A stretch of 64,000 bases of DNA from Euglena gracilis (taxonomy: Eukaryota; Euglenida; Euglenophyceae; Euglenales): contig CP154955.1 in assembly GCA_039621445.1 (NCBI GenBank), positions 54,317,341 through 54,381,340 on the forward strand, in the 5' to 3' direction. Position numbers and translations under genes: made by a program. Every line of letters starts with the position of its first letter. Position 1 is the first letter of the stretch. Of this stretch, positions 11,131 through 20,009 are shown piece by piece. Below the pieces are notes generated by a model. It made no database searches. It saw only the letters and a program-made list of their open reading frames with translations, and was not told the DNA's origin.

Positions 11131-11279
11131 CCGTGCCGGGCAGCAGGTGACCCAAAGACATGTCAGTGCAGAGGTTCTCTTTTAAAGAACGGGGGTCGAC
11201 CCACCTGCCCACCAGGAGAGTGGGCGGGATTTTGGGGGATTATTCTTGATGCTTTGCGCCGAAAAACACCCCATCAGGA

Positions 11280-11620
11280 TATTGCTTAGGACCCTGGGGG
11301 GTCTGCTGACTGGCCATTTTGCTAGACATTGGGAAATATGGACCAGCCAGACCCCCCTCCCCCTGGGAGGGGGGGGTCCGGGGGTCTCCCCGATTGGAAA
11401 AAAAGTTCCTCCGGCGCTGTGCACCGAAGAGGAAATAAAGATTCTAATGCATTTTTTGGGGGCATTTTTGGCCAGTTTGGGGGGGTCCCAAAAATTTTTG
11501 GTGCTTCGGGCCAGTTTTTCCCTGTTAGCAGACCCCCCCCCCGGGGTCTGCTGGGATTTCCGCAAGCGCAATCCAGCCCCCCCCCAGGGGGGTGGGGGAT
11601 GCTGCAAACCCTCAAGCAAT
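11280..11620. mobile_element. 'ctgctagcagacccc' MITE family, degenerate copy
   Basis: The phrases 'ggtctgctgactggccattttgctaga', 'ttcctccggcgctgtgcaccg', 'ttgggggggtcccaaaaattttt' and 'ctgctgggatttccgcaagcgcaatccagcc', ending 'aaccctcaagcaat', follow the same order as the intact copy at 53956-54324. Ends are eroded. Confidence 0.6.
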
Positions 11621-12122
11621 AGACTGCACCCAATCCACCCCCGGGTTACCAACCTTTAAAAGATGCTGGGGCTTCATTTAATTTTCGCAACAGGGAGGGG
11701 GGTGATTTTTAGAAATTATGTACAATTGTATGAACGATGCATTTTGATTGTGTGAACATCATATTCCCAAAATGATGCAATATTAGCGAAGAAATTGGAA
11801 AAGATGAAATTTTGACAAAAAAATATGGACTCAGAGAAAAAACGGTCCCAAAATAAATAATTTTTTCAAGACGAAAAATTTCCGAGCAAAAGTTGGGACA
11901 CTGCCAAAAGGGAAAAAAACCGTTAAAATCAAAAAAAAACCCACAAATTCTGCCAAGATCAAACAGGCAGAAACACGCAGCTGTGTCTCCCCTGCTGGAA
12001 AAAAGGGGGGGACTGCACTTGCAAAAAAAAACACCAAGAATACGACGAATTGGACAACACTAAAATGTCTGTGTGGTGCATATATTCCCCTCCCTGGGTG
12101 GCCAGCCTGGGAGCACGCACAC

Positions 12123-12187
12123 AGCACTCCACCAACGTTCTTCCAGAGGCGGGGCACGTCGACCCACATCTCATCCCGTTTCGCTTT
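12123..12187 (-). CDS. EIF4G: eIF4G exon, MA3 domain helix (DEMWVDVPRLW)
   Basis: A short exon with a strong acceptor (tttgcag) in phase 0, compatible with the phase-0 donor of the exon at 13636-13800. It encodes KAKRDEMWVDVPRLWKNVGG, aligning with the MA3 segment 'ELAEDM-ID-IP-hW-Y-EL' of animal eIF4G. The hydrophobic/acidic pattern D-x-x-x-D-V-P-x-x-W is the diagnostic feature. Two overlapping GT donors (exon starting at 12121 or 12123) cannot be separated without the next exon's phase. Confidence 0.8.
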
Positions 12188-12454
12188 CTGCAAACGGAAA
12201 GAGGGTGGGAAGGGACCCGAAATGGTGCTGGGACAAAATCACCAACCAGGCCCCGGACGCAGACCTGTGCCAGGTTCTCTGGTTTCTGGGCTGGACTGAC
12301 TCCAGGTCCCCAAAATCACCCTTCTCGATAACCCCCACCTCTCGGGGGGGGGGGGGTCACACCAGTGTTTGTTGAATCTATCCTTTTTGCCAATTTTGGC
12401 CATTTCATACAGTTTTGGTCTGTTTTGACTGAGCCGTTTTTGGCCATTTTAGGC

Positions 12455-12995
12455 AAAAAAACCAGAAAATTTTGAAAAAAAAATGCCCGAAACGACGTTT
12501 TTGGGCCTCCCGGACCCGGAAGGGCTATTTTTTTGAGCCGAAAATTAGCGTTTTTCGACCCCCCGGCGCCCCGTTTATTTTCTTTGGCCCGAAACCCCTG
12601 CATTTGGGTCATTTCCGGGTCAAAAAAATTGGGAAAAAAATCGAAAAATTCTTTTGCTCAAAACGACGTTTTTTGGCCTCCCGACCCCAGAAAAACTGTT
12701 TTCGAGCCAACAACTGTTTTTCGACCCCCCACCACCTCGTTTTTGGCCCGAAACCGAGGCATTTTGGGATATTTCCGGGTTAAAAAAGTCGAAAAATGCA
12801 AAAAAAAATTGCCCAAATGTATGTGTTTTTGTCTCCCAGCCCGCACCCGAAAAAAAGGCTGTTTTTGAGCCAAAACTGAGCGTTTTTCGGCCCTTCCCCC
12901 CCCCCCCCCGGCGCCCCCGTTTTTGGCCCGAAACCCATGAATTCGGGTCATTTCCGGGGTAAAAAAAAGTCGAAAAAAAAAAGGGAACAATTTTT
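12455..12995. repeat. Tandem repeat of ~180-bp units (about three copies)
   Basis: Three consecutive units share the order 'aacgacgttttttggcctcccg', 'ttgagccgaaaa..gcgtttttcgacccccc', 'gtttttggcccgaaacc', 'gggtcatttccgggtcaaaaaa'. Units begin near 12475, 12655 and 12825. They are diverged by indels in homopolymers. No coding signal. Confidence 0.75.
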
Positions 12996-13039
12996 GTTGT
13001 TTTGTCAAAACTTTGTCAGACACCATGGCAAAGGGGGGG

Positions 13040-13330
13040 GTAAGGGGGTGGAGTTCAGGTTTTTAAAATGTTTCTTCTGGCTGATTTTGTTTCAAAGAAT
13101 CCCAAAAATGGCCAAAAATGGGCATTTTCAGCGAACGTTGGGAGTCCCAAAAAAATTCGGTGCTTCGGTCACTGAGAAAAAAATTCCACTAATTAGCCCT
13201 GCTGGCAGACCCCCCCACCGGGGTCCACTGGGATTTCCATTAGCCAAATTTGGACTCACCGCCGGGGTACTGCGACTGGGTACTGGGACTACTTCAAAAA
13301 ACTGCGAACCTTGAAGCAAATGCCTGCACC
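13040..13330. mobile_element. 'ctgctagcagacccc' MITE family, degenerate copy
   Basis: Contains 'ctgattttgttt', 'ccaaaaatgggcattttc', 'cagaccccccc..ggggtc' and 'gcgaaccttgaagcaaatgcctg', the family order seen at 53956-54324. The left end is not readable. Confidence 0.55.
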
Positions 13331-13635
13331 AATCCCCCCAGCATTGGGGAACACATTTTGCATCATGTGCTTCGTGCCAAAAATTTCGGCTCATAACATT
13401 GTGCACAACATGGTGCACTTGACTTTGTGCGTGTTGCGTTGTGCTGTTGGTATACATTCGGTGCGTCACATTACGTGCGTGATCCATTTGTTACATTGTC
13501 GCATAGTCATTACACACATGTATTATGGCTCCAATGGCTCCAATCACAATGTCCCAAATCCAAACTGCTAGCCTGGAGGGTAGGGCGGGTTCCAGCTTTC
13601 GAATCCCCTGATCACCCCTCCTGGAACTGGCAGAC

Positions 13636-13800
13636 CTGCAGGGTGCTCAGAAAGGCCTTGTTCAGGTGCTCCTCCTGGATGAGCTCCTCGGCGTGGTACA
13701 GGGAGCACAGGCACGGCAGCTCCTCTCGCTCCCGCTCCCGCTTGTTCTGGCTGATGGCGCCCAATAGCATCCCCATCAGGAACTGCGAGTAGGACTTGCT
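13636..13800 (-). CDS. EIF4G: eIF4G exon, MA3 domain
   Basis: A 165-bp exon, phase 0 on both sides, with acceptor ctccccag and donor CAG then gtctgc. It encodes SKSYSQFLMGMLLGAISQNK, a Glu/Arg-rich stretch, then AEELIQEEHLNKAFLSTLQ. Joined to the exons at 17700 and 12123, it recreates the MA3 repeat layout: helix pairs, a middle segment equivalent to the 'hhMGqLLhqLl' region, then 'HL...fl..L' before the D-x-x-x-D-V-P-x-x-W helix. MA3 domains recruit eIF4A or kinases, but which partner is used here cannot be told from sequence. Confidence 0.85.
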
Positions 13801-14008
13801 CTGGGGAGAATGGTGGGGGGGGGTGCAAGACGCAACACAGACCGTCAAATTGAAGCCTCCTGCCCCCCAAAAATCCAACAAGAACGGCTGAAAACACTTG
13901 TTTTCGGGCCCAACCTTTGGCTGGGCTGCACCATCCCACAGCACACACCCTCGATCCGGGGGGGGGGGGGGGTGCGGCCCCAACCAGGCCGTTGCTCAAA
14001 GACCCAGG

Positions 14009-14142
14009 ATGTATGTATGTATGTATGTATGTATGTATGTATGTATGTATGTATGTATGTATGTATGTATGTATGTAGGTATGTATGCATGCATGTATGT
14101 ATGCATGTATGTATGCATGCATGCATGCATGCATGCATGTAA
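14009..14142. repeat. (ATGT)n/(ATGC)n microsatellite
   Basis: A second ATGT array ending in 'gcatgcatgcatgcatgcatg'. It is a simple repeat, not a coding region, and sits in an eIF4G intron. Confidence 0.95.
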
Positions 14143-14584
14143 ACACAAAACCCTTCGACCCGCGCCATTGCATCCCCATTTGTTCCAAGGTTTTTATCTG
14201 CTGAGCTGACCCAATAATTCATCGGCCTTTCTGTGTTTGTTTTGGGCATAGCCGAAAATGTCATTTGTATTTTTTTTGAAGGAATGGCTTGAAATACCAT
14301 GTGGCATCCCCCTCCGGGGGGGGGGGGGGGTTAACCCCCCCATCCCTGGGGTCCGGAAAAGAGCTGGTCCGAGAGTTTTCTCCACTTTGTTGGATGGTCA
14401 TTGTTGGACGTTTTCATGTGGCATTTAGGAACCAACCAAGAAAGAGCAAATTGTCATGTCACTTTCCTTCCCTTCTGGACGAAACCTCCCCCCCCCCCAA
14501 AATGATCTACCCAGGATAAACCCCCCAATTTAACACCTTCCAGGGCTGTCGGGAAGGCCTGGTGGGGGGGGTTGCCCCCCTTAG

Positions 14585-14655
14585 TTGCACTAAGGCTTCT
14601 TGTCTGTTTATGGCCGGCGCTAACTTCGCTTCTGGCCCAGTTTGCTGCGTGGTGG
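14585..14655 (+). repeat. ~75-bp dispersed repeat 'ttgcactaaggcttcttgtc', copy 1
   Basis: The block runs from 'ttgcactaaggcttcttgtc' through 'tggccggcgc' to 'cttctggcccagtttgctg'. Near-identical copies in the same orientation are at 26431-26505, 27147-27230 and 45386-45447. The function is unknown. It may be the conserved core of a larger element whose ends I did not resolve. Confidence 0.8.
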
Positions 14656-14852
14656 TTGCCCCCCCTCCACCCACCCACAGCACACGCGAAAGAAATTCAT
14701 TTTTTATTATTATCTTATTTATTGGCGCCAAAGGCATCGCAGGAAAACTTTGAAAAATCAGCTTCCCGCAAATACAGGAAGGCATGGCGGGGGGTCACCC
14801 TATCGGGGGTCCACTGGCTAGCCATTTTGCTAGATACTAGAAGAAAATGAAC

Positions 14853-15299
14853 CGGGGGGGGGGGGGAATTGATATCGGAGGCCTTTGGAAAAATTGCGGA
14901 AAAATTGCGGAAAAATTGCGGAAATTGCGGAAAAATTGATATCGGGTGTACACATTTCTGCTTGGGGGGACTTAGAAAATTTTCAATTGTGAGGTTCAGA
15001 ACACCGCAACACCCACGTCGATGCAGGCGAGCACAAATCAACACGCTTGATGTTCTTTGCACAGGTGGGACGCACCCAATCCTGTGACCAGTGGTGCACC
15101 TGTGAGAAAAATTGGTAAACTGGGGGGGAACAACAAAACACAATAGCACACCTGTTGATCCATTTGAAGAATGGCTTGAACTCATTGCATCTTCCATCTT
15201 CGGTGGTGGGGAAAAAATTCTTCAAAAAAAATGTGAAAAATTGCGGAAAAATTGCGGAAATTGCGGAAAAATTGCGGATATCAATTCCCCCCCCCCCTG
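14853..15299. mobile_element. MITE with terminal TTGCGGAAAAA arrays, copy 1 (7-bp duplication)
   Basis: A 447-bp element with G-run/C-run termini followed by 'aattgatatc' on the left and 'gatatcaatt' on the right as inverted repeats. Each end carries a tandem array of 'ttgcggaaaaa' units. The flanks are AATGAAC (14846-14852) and AATGAAC (15300-15306), a perfect 7-bp duplication. The central part (cgatgcaggcgagcacaa..., gtggtgcacctgtgag) is almost identical to the copy at 52917-53341, implying recent activity of this family. Confidence 0.85.
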
Positions 15300-15309
15300 A
15301 ATGAACTAG

Positions 15310-15535
15310 CTAGACCCCGGGGGGGGGGGGGTCTTGGGGGTCCCCCGACCGGAAATTTTTTTCCTCCGGCGCTGCGCACCAAGGTGGAAATTAGGTTTTT
15401 GATGGGGGTCTGCTAGGATTTCCACTGGCCAAATTTGGACCAGCTGCAATCCAGCCCCCCCCCCCCGGGTGTTGCGAACCTTGAAGCAAAAGCCCCAACC
15501 CACCCACCCACCCACTCTTGAAACCTGCACCCGAG
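15310..15535. mobile_element. 'ctgctagcagacccc' MITE family, degenerate copy
   Basis: Contains 'ctagctagaccccggggg', 'cctccggcgctgcgcacc', 'gctaggatttccactggccaaatttggaccagctgc' and 'ccttgaagcaaaagcc'. This is the same family and order as at 38500-38880 and 40080-40470. Confidence 0.6.
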
Positions 15536-15599
15536 AGGAGTCACACAGATGTTAAATGAACCTTTGGGTGGGAGAGGGGCAAACAACTCCAGGCACTTG

Positions 15600-15645
15600 G
15601 TGGTGTTGTCGGGATTTGTCGGGATTTGTCGGGTTTTGAACATGG
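15600..15645. repeat. Short 'gtcgggatttg' tandem tract
   Basis: Three to four units of 'ttgtcgggatttg'. The same unit forms the larger array at 17457-17665. Confidence 0.75.
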
Positions 15646-16679
15646 CCACATGATTTTGGGCAACTTCATCTGAGGCAAATAATGATGACTTTTGGCCACT
15701 GTTGCCACTTTTTTTGTCCACTTTCTGCCTTGTGCGCACTTTTAACCTTTTGCCCACTACCCCCCCCACCAAATTGACAGTGAGACCTCTTCACTGGACC
15801 CTTTTTTCTCAATTGGGGCGGTTTCCAAATGGGGGGTGGTCAAAAAATTGAGGGGGGGGGTGTTGGTCAACCATGCTGACCATATTGCTGAACGATATTG
15901 GGTGTGATTTTTCAAATTTGCCAAAATTGTCCAAAAAGGCCCATTCCAAAAAGGCCACTTTTTGACTTTTTTGGACCGACCGGCCAGGCCGGACCGGGCC
16001 GGGCTGCCGGGCGCCGGCCGGGCCAGCGAGCCCGCGTGACTGCCACGAGCCTCAAACTTCTGCTGCAGCATGGCACCGTCAGGCACGTAAAGAGCTCAGC
16101 ACTATACAAAACCTGGTCAAAATTTTTCCCCAAGCCACTTTCTCAATTAGGGGTCAATCAGGAGGGAACATCAAGCCACTTTTGGCCATTTTATTGCGGC
16201 TTTTGGCTGCTTTTGGGTACGTTTGGCATTTTTTGACCGCACGTTTGCCAACTTTTGACCATCATTTTCCACTTTTGCCCTGTTAGCTAATTTTGGCTGC
16301 TTTTGGGCAATTTCACCCAGCCACCGTTGGGCAATTCTTGGCTGCCTTTCCATTATTGCCCACTGTTTGGCCACTTTTGCAAATTTTGGCCATGGTTGGC
16401 CAGTTTTTGCCACTTTTGGTCACCATAAAAATCACTTTTGTCCACTTTTGCTGTTTTTGACTGCTGTTGGTCACTTTGCCAACTTTTGGCCGCCCTTTGC
16501 TGCTTTCGACTGCCTTTTGGCCAATTTTGCTGACTATTGGCCATTTTTTTTGCTGCTTTCGGCTTCAAAAAAAAACATCCGAAACAAATGATACTCTTTG
16601 CAATAAAACATGAACCTTAAGAAGAAAAAAAGAAACCAGGGAAGCAATACATTGGTGTTGGAAACTTGTTGTCGGTGAG

Positions 16680-16691
16680 CAGAAATATATA

Positions 16692-16726
<35 letters not shown>

Positions 16727-16764
16727 GTGTGTGTATACATATATATATATATATATATATATAT
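16680..16764. repeat. TG/TA microsatellite
   Basis: Alternating TG then TA dinucleotides flanking the left side of the palindromic element. Confidence 0.9.
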
Positions 16765-17047
16765 GGCAGCTAGACTTTACTTGGCCCCCCCGGGAGGGGT
16801 CCAAGTAAAGACTCCAGGGGTCAAAATAGATTTTTTGTGTTAATGATGGAATAGGGTTAGGTGCGCGAGTTAGGCCTAAGGTTAGGCCTAACTTATAGAC
16901 GAGTGTTAGGTGTACAAGCTAGGCCTAACCCTAATCCTAAATCGCGCACCTAACCCTATTCCATCATTAATGCAAAAAAATTCTGACCCCCCCTGGAGTC
17001 TTTACTTGGACCCCCCCGGGGGGGGGGGGGGCCAAGTTAAGTCTAGC

Positions 17048-17051
<4 letters not shown>
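16765..17051. mobile_element. Palindromic MITE with TTAGG-like core, copy 2
   Basis: Outer ends GGCAGCTAGACTTTACTTGG and the inverse ending CTAGCTGCC lie directly against (TA)n tracts on both sides. Inner arms 'aatgatggaatagggttagg' and 'cctaaccctattccatcatt' form a long palindrome that matches the arms of the 8001-8338 copy. The orientation and contents suggest one family that targets or carries TA-rich sites. Confidence 0.8.
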
Positions 17052-17100
<49 letters not shown>

Positions 17101-17456
17101 ATACATCTCTCTCTCTCTCTCTCCCTCTCCCGCCATTGCTGTCAGATCAAAAAAAAATCAAAAAGTTGTCAAATGTCGAAACTAACTAGAGATTTAAAGA
17201 AGCTTGGCATTGGCAAGCAGCTGATTGAAATTACTATCTGGAAGGGATTGCATTAAAGGAATGGTGCACATGGGCAATTCTTGTGACGATCAACCTTCTT
17301 TGAACCCAACAACAAAGAAAGCTGATTAGGGAGCTCTCACTTCAAAACAACCTCTGGAAAAATAGCAGGAAAATCATTAACATCCAATCGCAACATTCCT
17401 TTTGGGCAACTTCGTCCATCTGTTTGTCCACAATCTATTCTTCCAAATTTTTGCAG

Positions 17457-17665
17457 TGTTGTCGGGATTTGTTGGGTTTTGTCAGAACCCACACCTCCAG
17501 AGGGCTGAAAAAAAGTTGTCGGGATTTGTCGGGATTTGCCAGAATTTGCCGGGATGTGTCGGGATTTGCTAGAATTTGTCGGGATTTGTCGGGATTTGCC
17601 AGAATTTGGCGGGATGTGTCGGGATTTGCTAGAATTTGCCGGGATGTGTCGGGTTTTGTTGCTGG
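17457..17665. repeat. Minisatellite of ~14-bp 'gtcgggatttgcca' units
   Basis: About fourteen imperfect units such as gtcgggatttgcca, gaatttgccgggat and gtgtcgggatttgc. It lies directly downstream (in gene sense) of the MA3 exon at 17700-17818. Its open frames are repeat artefacts. Confidence 0.9.
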
Positions 17666-17699
17666 AGTTGCTTGGGGGGGGGGACACACTGGAATCTCC

Positions 17700-17818
17700 T
17701 CCTTCAGCACCGCCAGGGCGTTGTCCACGTCGGAGGGGTCCGCCGCCCACTCCTCCAGCAGGCCCCGTGCCTTGGCGGCGATCTGCTCGTCGGACAGTGC
17801 CGGGATGGAGGTGCCCAC
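17700..17818 (-). CDS. EIF4G: eIF4G exon, start of MA3 domain
   Basis: Encodes GTSIPALSDEQIAAKARGLL followed by EEWAADPSDVDNALAVLKEE and IP, the first helices of an MA3 domain (family pattern 'LS-E-e-kks-ai-eEyl...d--EAv-cv-eL'). The donor (CCA then gtgtgt) is in phase 0 and joins in frame to the exon at 13636-13800. Codons are strongly GC3. Oddity: in this frame there is no AG acceptor between the upstream in-frame TAA (about 17838-17840) and the Gly-Thr start. The acceptor is therefore non-canonical, or the assembly has an error in this GC-rich segment, or an alternative start is used. Confidence 0.8.
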
Positions 17819-18065
17819 AGCGCCGGGCCGCGGTGCGGATTAAAACTCCGCGAAAAGGCCCGAAGGAAAAAAAATCTCAAACTCTCTCTTGCCCTGCATG
17901 AAAATTATTACAAAAAAAATCCAAAATATTGTCAATGATGAAAGAGAATTTCAGTTTTTGAACTTTTGAATTGTTCAAAAGAAATTCAACAAAAAAGATA
18001 AACAAAAGTGAGAGGAAATGGAGGGGGGGGGCAAGGAGGGAGGGTCGGCTTGTTTCCACCCTTTG

Positions 18066-18143
18066 GGGAGGAGGAGGAGGAGGAGGAGGAGGAGGAGGAG
18101 GAGGAGGAGGAGGAGGAGGAGGAGGAGGAGGAGGAGGAGGGGG
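18066..18143. repeat. (GGA)n microsatellite
   Basis: About 25 GGA/GAG units. This yields poly-Glu, poly-Gly or poly-Arg on one strand and poly-Pro/Ser/Leu on the other. It lies between MITE fragments and has no exon signals. Confidence 0.97.
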
Positions 18144-18179
18144 AGGAGGGGTGCCTGCCCACAAAGCAGGCATCCTTGG

Positions 18180-18345
18180 GAGCCGGGGGGGGGGGGGTCC
18201 AGCCTCCGGCTGGCAAAAAGGCTGCTGGCTGGGAATAAGCTGCTGGCTGGACCCCCCCCCCGGAGGGATGGGGGGGGGGGGCAGGGGGGGCCGGGGCTGA
18301 TGGGCTGGGCTGGGCCGATGAAAAACAAATTTTCTAAAACATTTT
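18180..18345. mobile_element. CAGGGGTTTTCTTAAG-family MITE, internal fragment
   Basis: Contains 'gtccagcctccggctggcaaaaaggctgctggctggg', a C/G-run junction and 'gggctgggctgggccgatgaaaaacaaa', as in the 802 and 40544 copies. Neither terminus is present. Confidence 0.6.
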
Positions 18346-18711
18346 TGCCCCAAAAAGACAGAATGATCCAGAGTTCGAAAAATGCTACGGTCGATCCCAA
18401 TCAAGGTCTGGTATTCCTTCCAGCTCAGGCTCCTCCTGCTGACCAAGCCAGTTTCCCCTTGAAAATAGCCATTTTTGGGCCCCGGCGTTGGGGGGGGAAC
18501 ACTCCCCCGAAAACCTGGCCACCAAGGGGGGTCCAAAATGCCCCACCTGCCCCCCTGCCCCCCTGCCCATAGCACCCACCCTCCTGTCAGGGGTTTTCTT
18601 AACAGGGAAGCTCCCATTTATTTGGTTCAATCAAAATGAACGGAATATAACGCGATTTGAACCAAATTTTAATCGCAAATCTGATGCGAATGTGTAAAAC
18701 AGAATTTGCAC

Positions 18712-18859
18712 CGGATTCTGATCTCCTTCCTTTTCGCCCGGTGCTGGGCAGGGCTGCCGCCGTCCTCCTCCGGGGCGGGGCTCTGGGCGGTCGGGGTGGT
18801 GGGCGACTTGGGCTTCGGCGTGCCGGACACCGGGCTCGGGTCCCAGGGTTTGAGGACAG
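18712..18859 (-). CDS. EIF4G: eIF4G linker exon (Pro/Ser/Thr-rich)
   Basis: The acceptor cattcag on the right and donor gtgcaa on the left enclose a GC3-rich frame. It encodes VLKPWDPSPVSGTPKPKSPT, then TPTAQSPAPEEDGGSP and a basic end RAKRKEIRIR. This is the composition expected for the disordered linker between MIF4G and MA3 in eIF4G. It lies between the exons at 22023 and 17700. The phase at its start (two leading bases) does not match the phase-0 end of the 22023 exon, so a further small exon probably lies between them, or the acceptor differs. Confidence 0.65.
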
Positions 18860-19021
18860 CTGAATGCATCGGAGGGGGATACCCCCCCCCCCCCGGGCGC
18901 TTGGCCCGGGCCATGATCGAAGGTTAGGCCAGGGGGCCAACCTTAGGGGGGCCAAGTTTGCATGTTAAGAATTTTGGCAGCCCTGTGCAAAAGGTCCAAG
19001 GCCAACTTTGGGGGGGCCAAG

Positions 19022-19520
19022 CATACTTGCAGTTAGTGCGCCGCGGCGCTCCTGCCGCGGCGCAAATTTTTTTTTTCCGCGGTGGTCGCGGCGCACAGAA
19101 AGATTTTTGCCGCGGCTGTCGCGGCACGAGCAAAATTTATTGCCGCGGTGGTCGCGGCGCAAGCGGAAAAATTTTCCGCGGTGGTTGCGGCACAAAAAAT
19201 TTTTCTGCCCGCAGCTCAAGAACGTATTGGCAGCAACACAACACCCAACATTTTTTTTGGTGGAAACAATTAGATTGATAGAAGGTGCTCACCTGGGCTT
19301 TGGCAAAACAAAGTGTTGCCAAGGTAGCACCAGTCCCACCCGTTGAATTTTTCCAAAAAAAAGTTTCCGCGGCGGTCGCGGCGCACACATAAACCAGTGC
19401 CGCGGCATTCGCGGCGCACAGAAAAAATTTTGCCGCGGCGCTGCCGGTTACAAAAAAAATTTTCCGCGGTGGTCGCGGCGCACGGGAACATTTTTTCCGG
19501 TCGCACTAACTGCAAGTATG
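19022..19520. mobile_element. MITE family 'CATACTTGCAG', copy 1, intact ends
   Basis: A 499-bp element with perfect 19-bp terminal inverted repeats, CATACTTGCAGTTAGTGCG at the left and its exact reverse complement at the right. It is flanked by GGGCCAAG (19014-19021) and GGGCCAAG (19521-19528), a perfect 8-bp duplication. The interior is a series of 'ccgcggtggtcgcggcgcac' motifs alternating with A-rich spacers. The middle (19215-19330) is unique 'agattgatagaaggtgctcacctgggc'-type sequence. No transposase is encoded. It is nearly identical to the copy at 31649-32153. Confidence 0.95.
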
Positions 19521-19811
19521 GGGCCAAGTTTGCATGAAAAGAGGAGGGGGGCCAAGCGCTTGGGGGGGGGAGGTATAGCGGTCAGGGATCAGCCTGGTGG
19601 AGGGGGGTGTCCCAGGGCAAACACCGATGGTCATCCAGAATCCCAGACCCAGTCATGCCACAGGTGCTGGCGGGCGGGGGCCCCACCCGCCACAGCATTG
19701 CGCAACGAAAACATGCCTTTGGCGCCGCAGGACAAATCTGCCCAAATAATTGGCGCCTCTGGAAATACACGAATGCGTGGGGAAGGGGTGCGACCCCCCC
19801 CCCACCAATAC

Positions 19812-19998
19812 CGGGGGGGGATTGAAGCTGGATAAAATTAGAACCGACAAAATTGGAAGCCGACAAAAATGGTGCCAAGCCTGAAAACGGCCCGGAAAAA
19901 AGTGGCAGGATTTTCAAAAAAGGGCCGGGAAAATTTGGCAGGATTTCTGTACCCCAATTTTTTCCCAATCAATTTTTCCGGCCTCCAATCCCCCCCCC
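19812..19998. mobile_element. Short G-ended MITE, copy 2, with 8-bp duplication
   Basis: A 187-bp element starting CGGGGGGGGATTGAAGC and ending CCTCCAATCCCCCCCCC, giving inverted-repeat ends 'gggggattg'/'caatccccc'. The flanks are ACCAATAC (19804-19811) and ACCAATAC (19999-20006), a perfect 8-bp duplication. The interior matches 8410-8655. Confidence 0.85.
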
Positions 19999-20009
19999 AC
20001 CAATACGGG

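Noticed and set aside
11115-11212. Possible exon 'ENLCTDMSLGHLLPGTEGD' between MA3 exons
   Set aside because: No convincing donor, and the phase cannot be tested. It lies against a MITE fragment. Left unannotated.
17975-18617. Poly-Glu, poly-Arg, poly-Gly and poly-Pro frames around the GGA tract
   Set aside because: Simple-repeat translation with MITE flanks. No splice signals or conserved residues.
18599-18955. Arg/Pro-rich alternative frame over the 18712-18859 exon
   Set aside because: The overlapping frame VLKPWDPSPVSG... has the GC3 codon bias and composition of the eIF4G linker. The Arg-rich frame is its shifted shadow.
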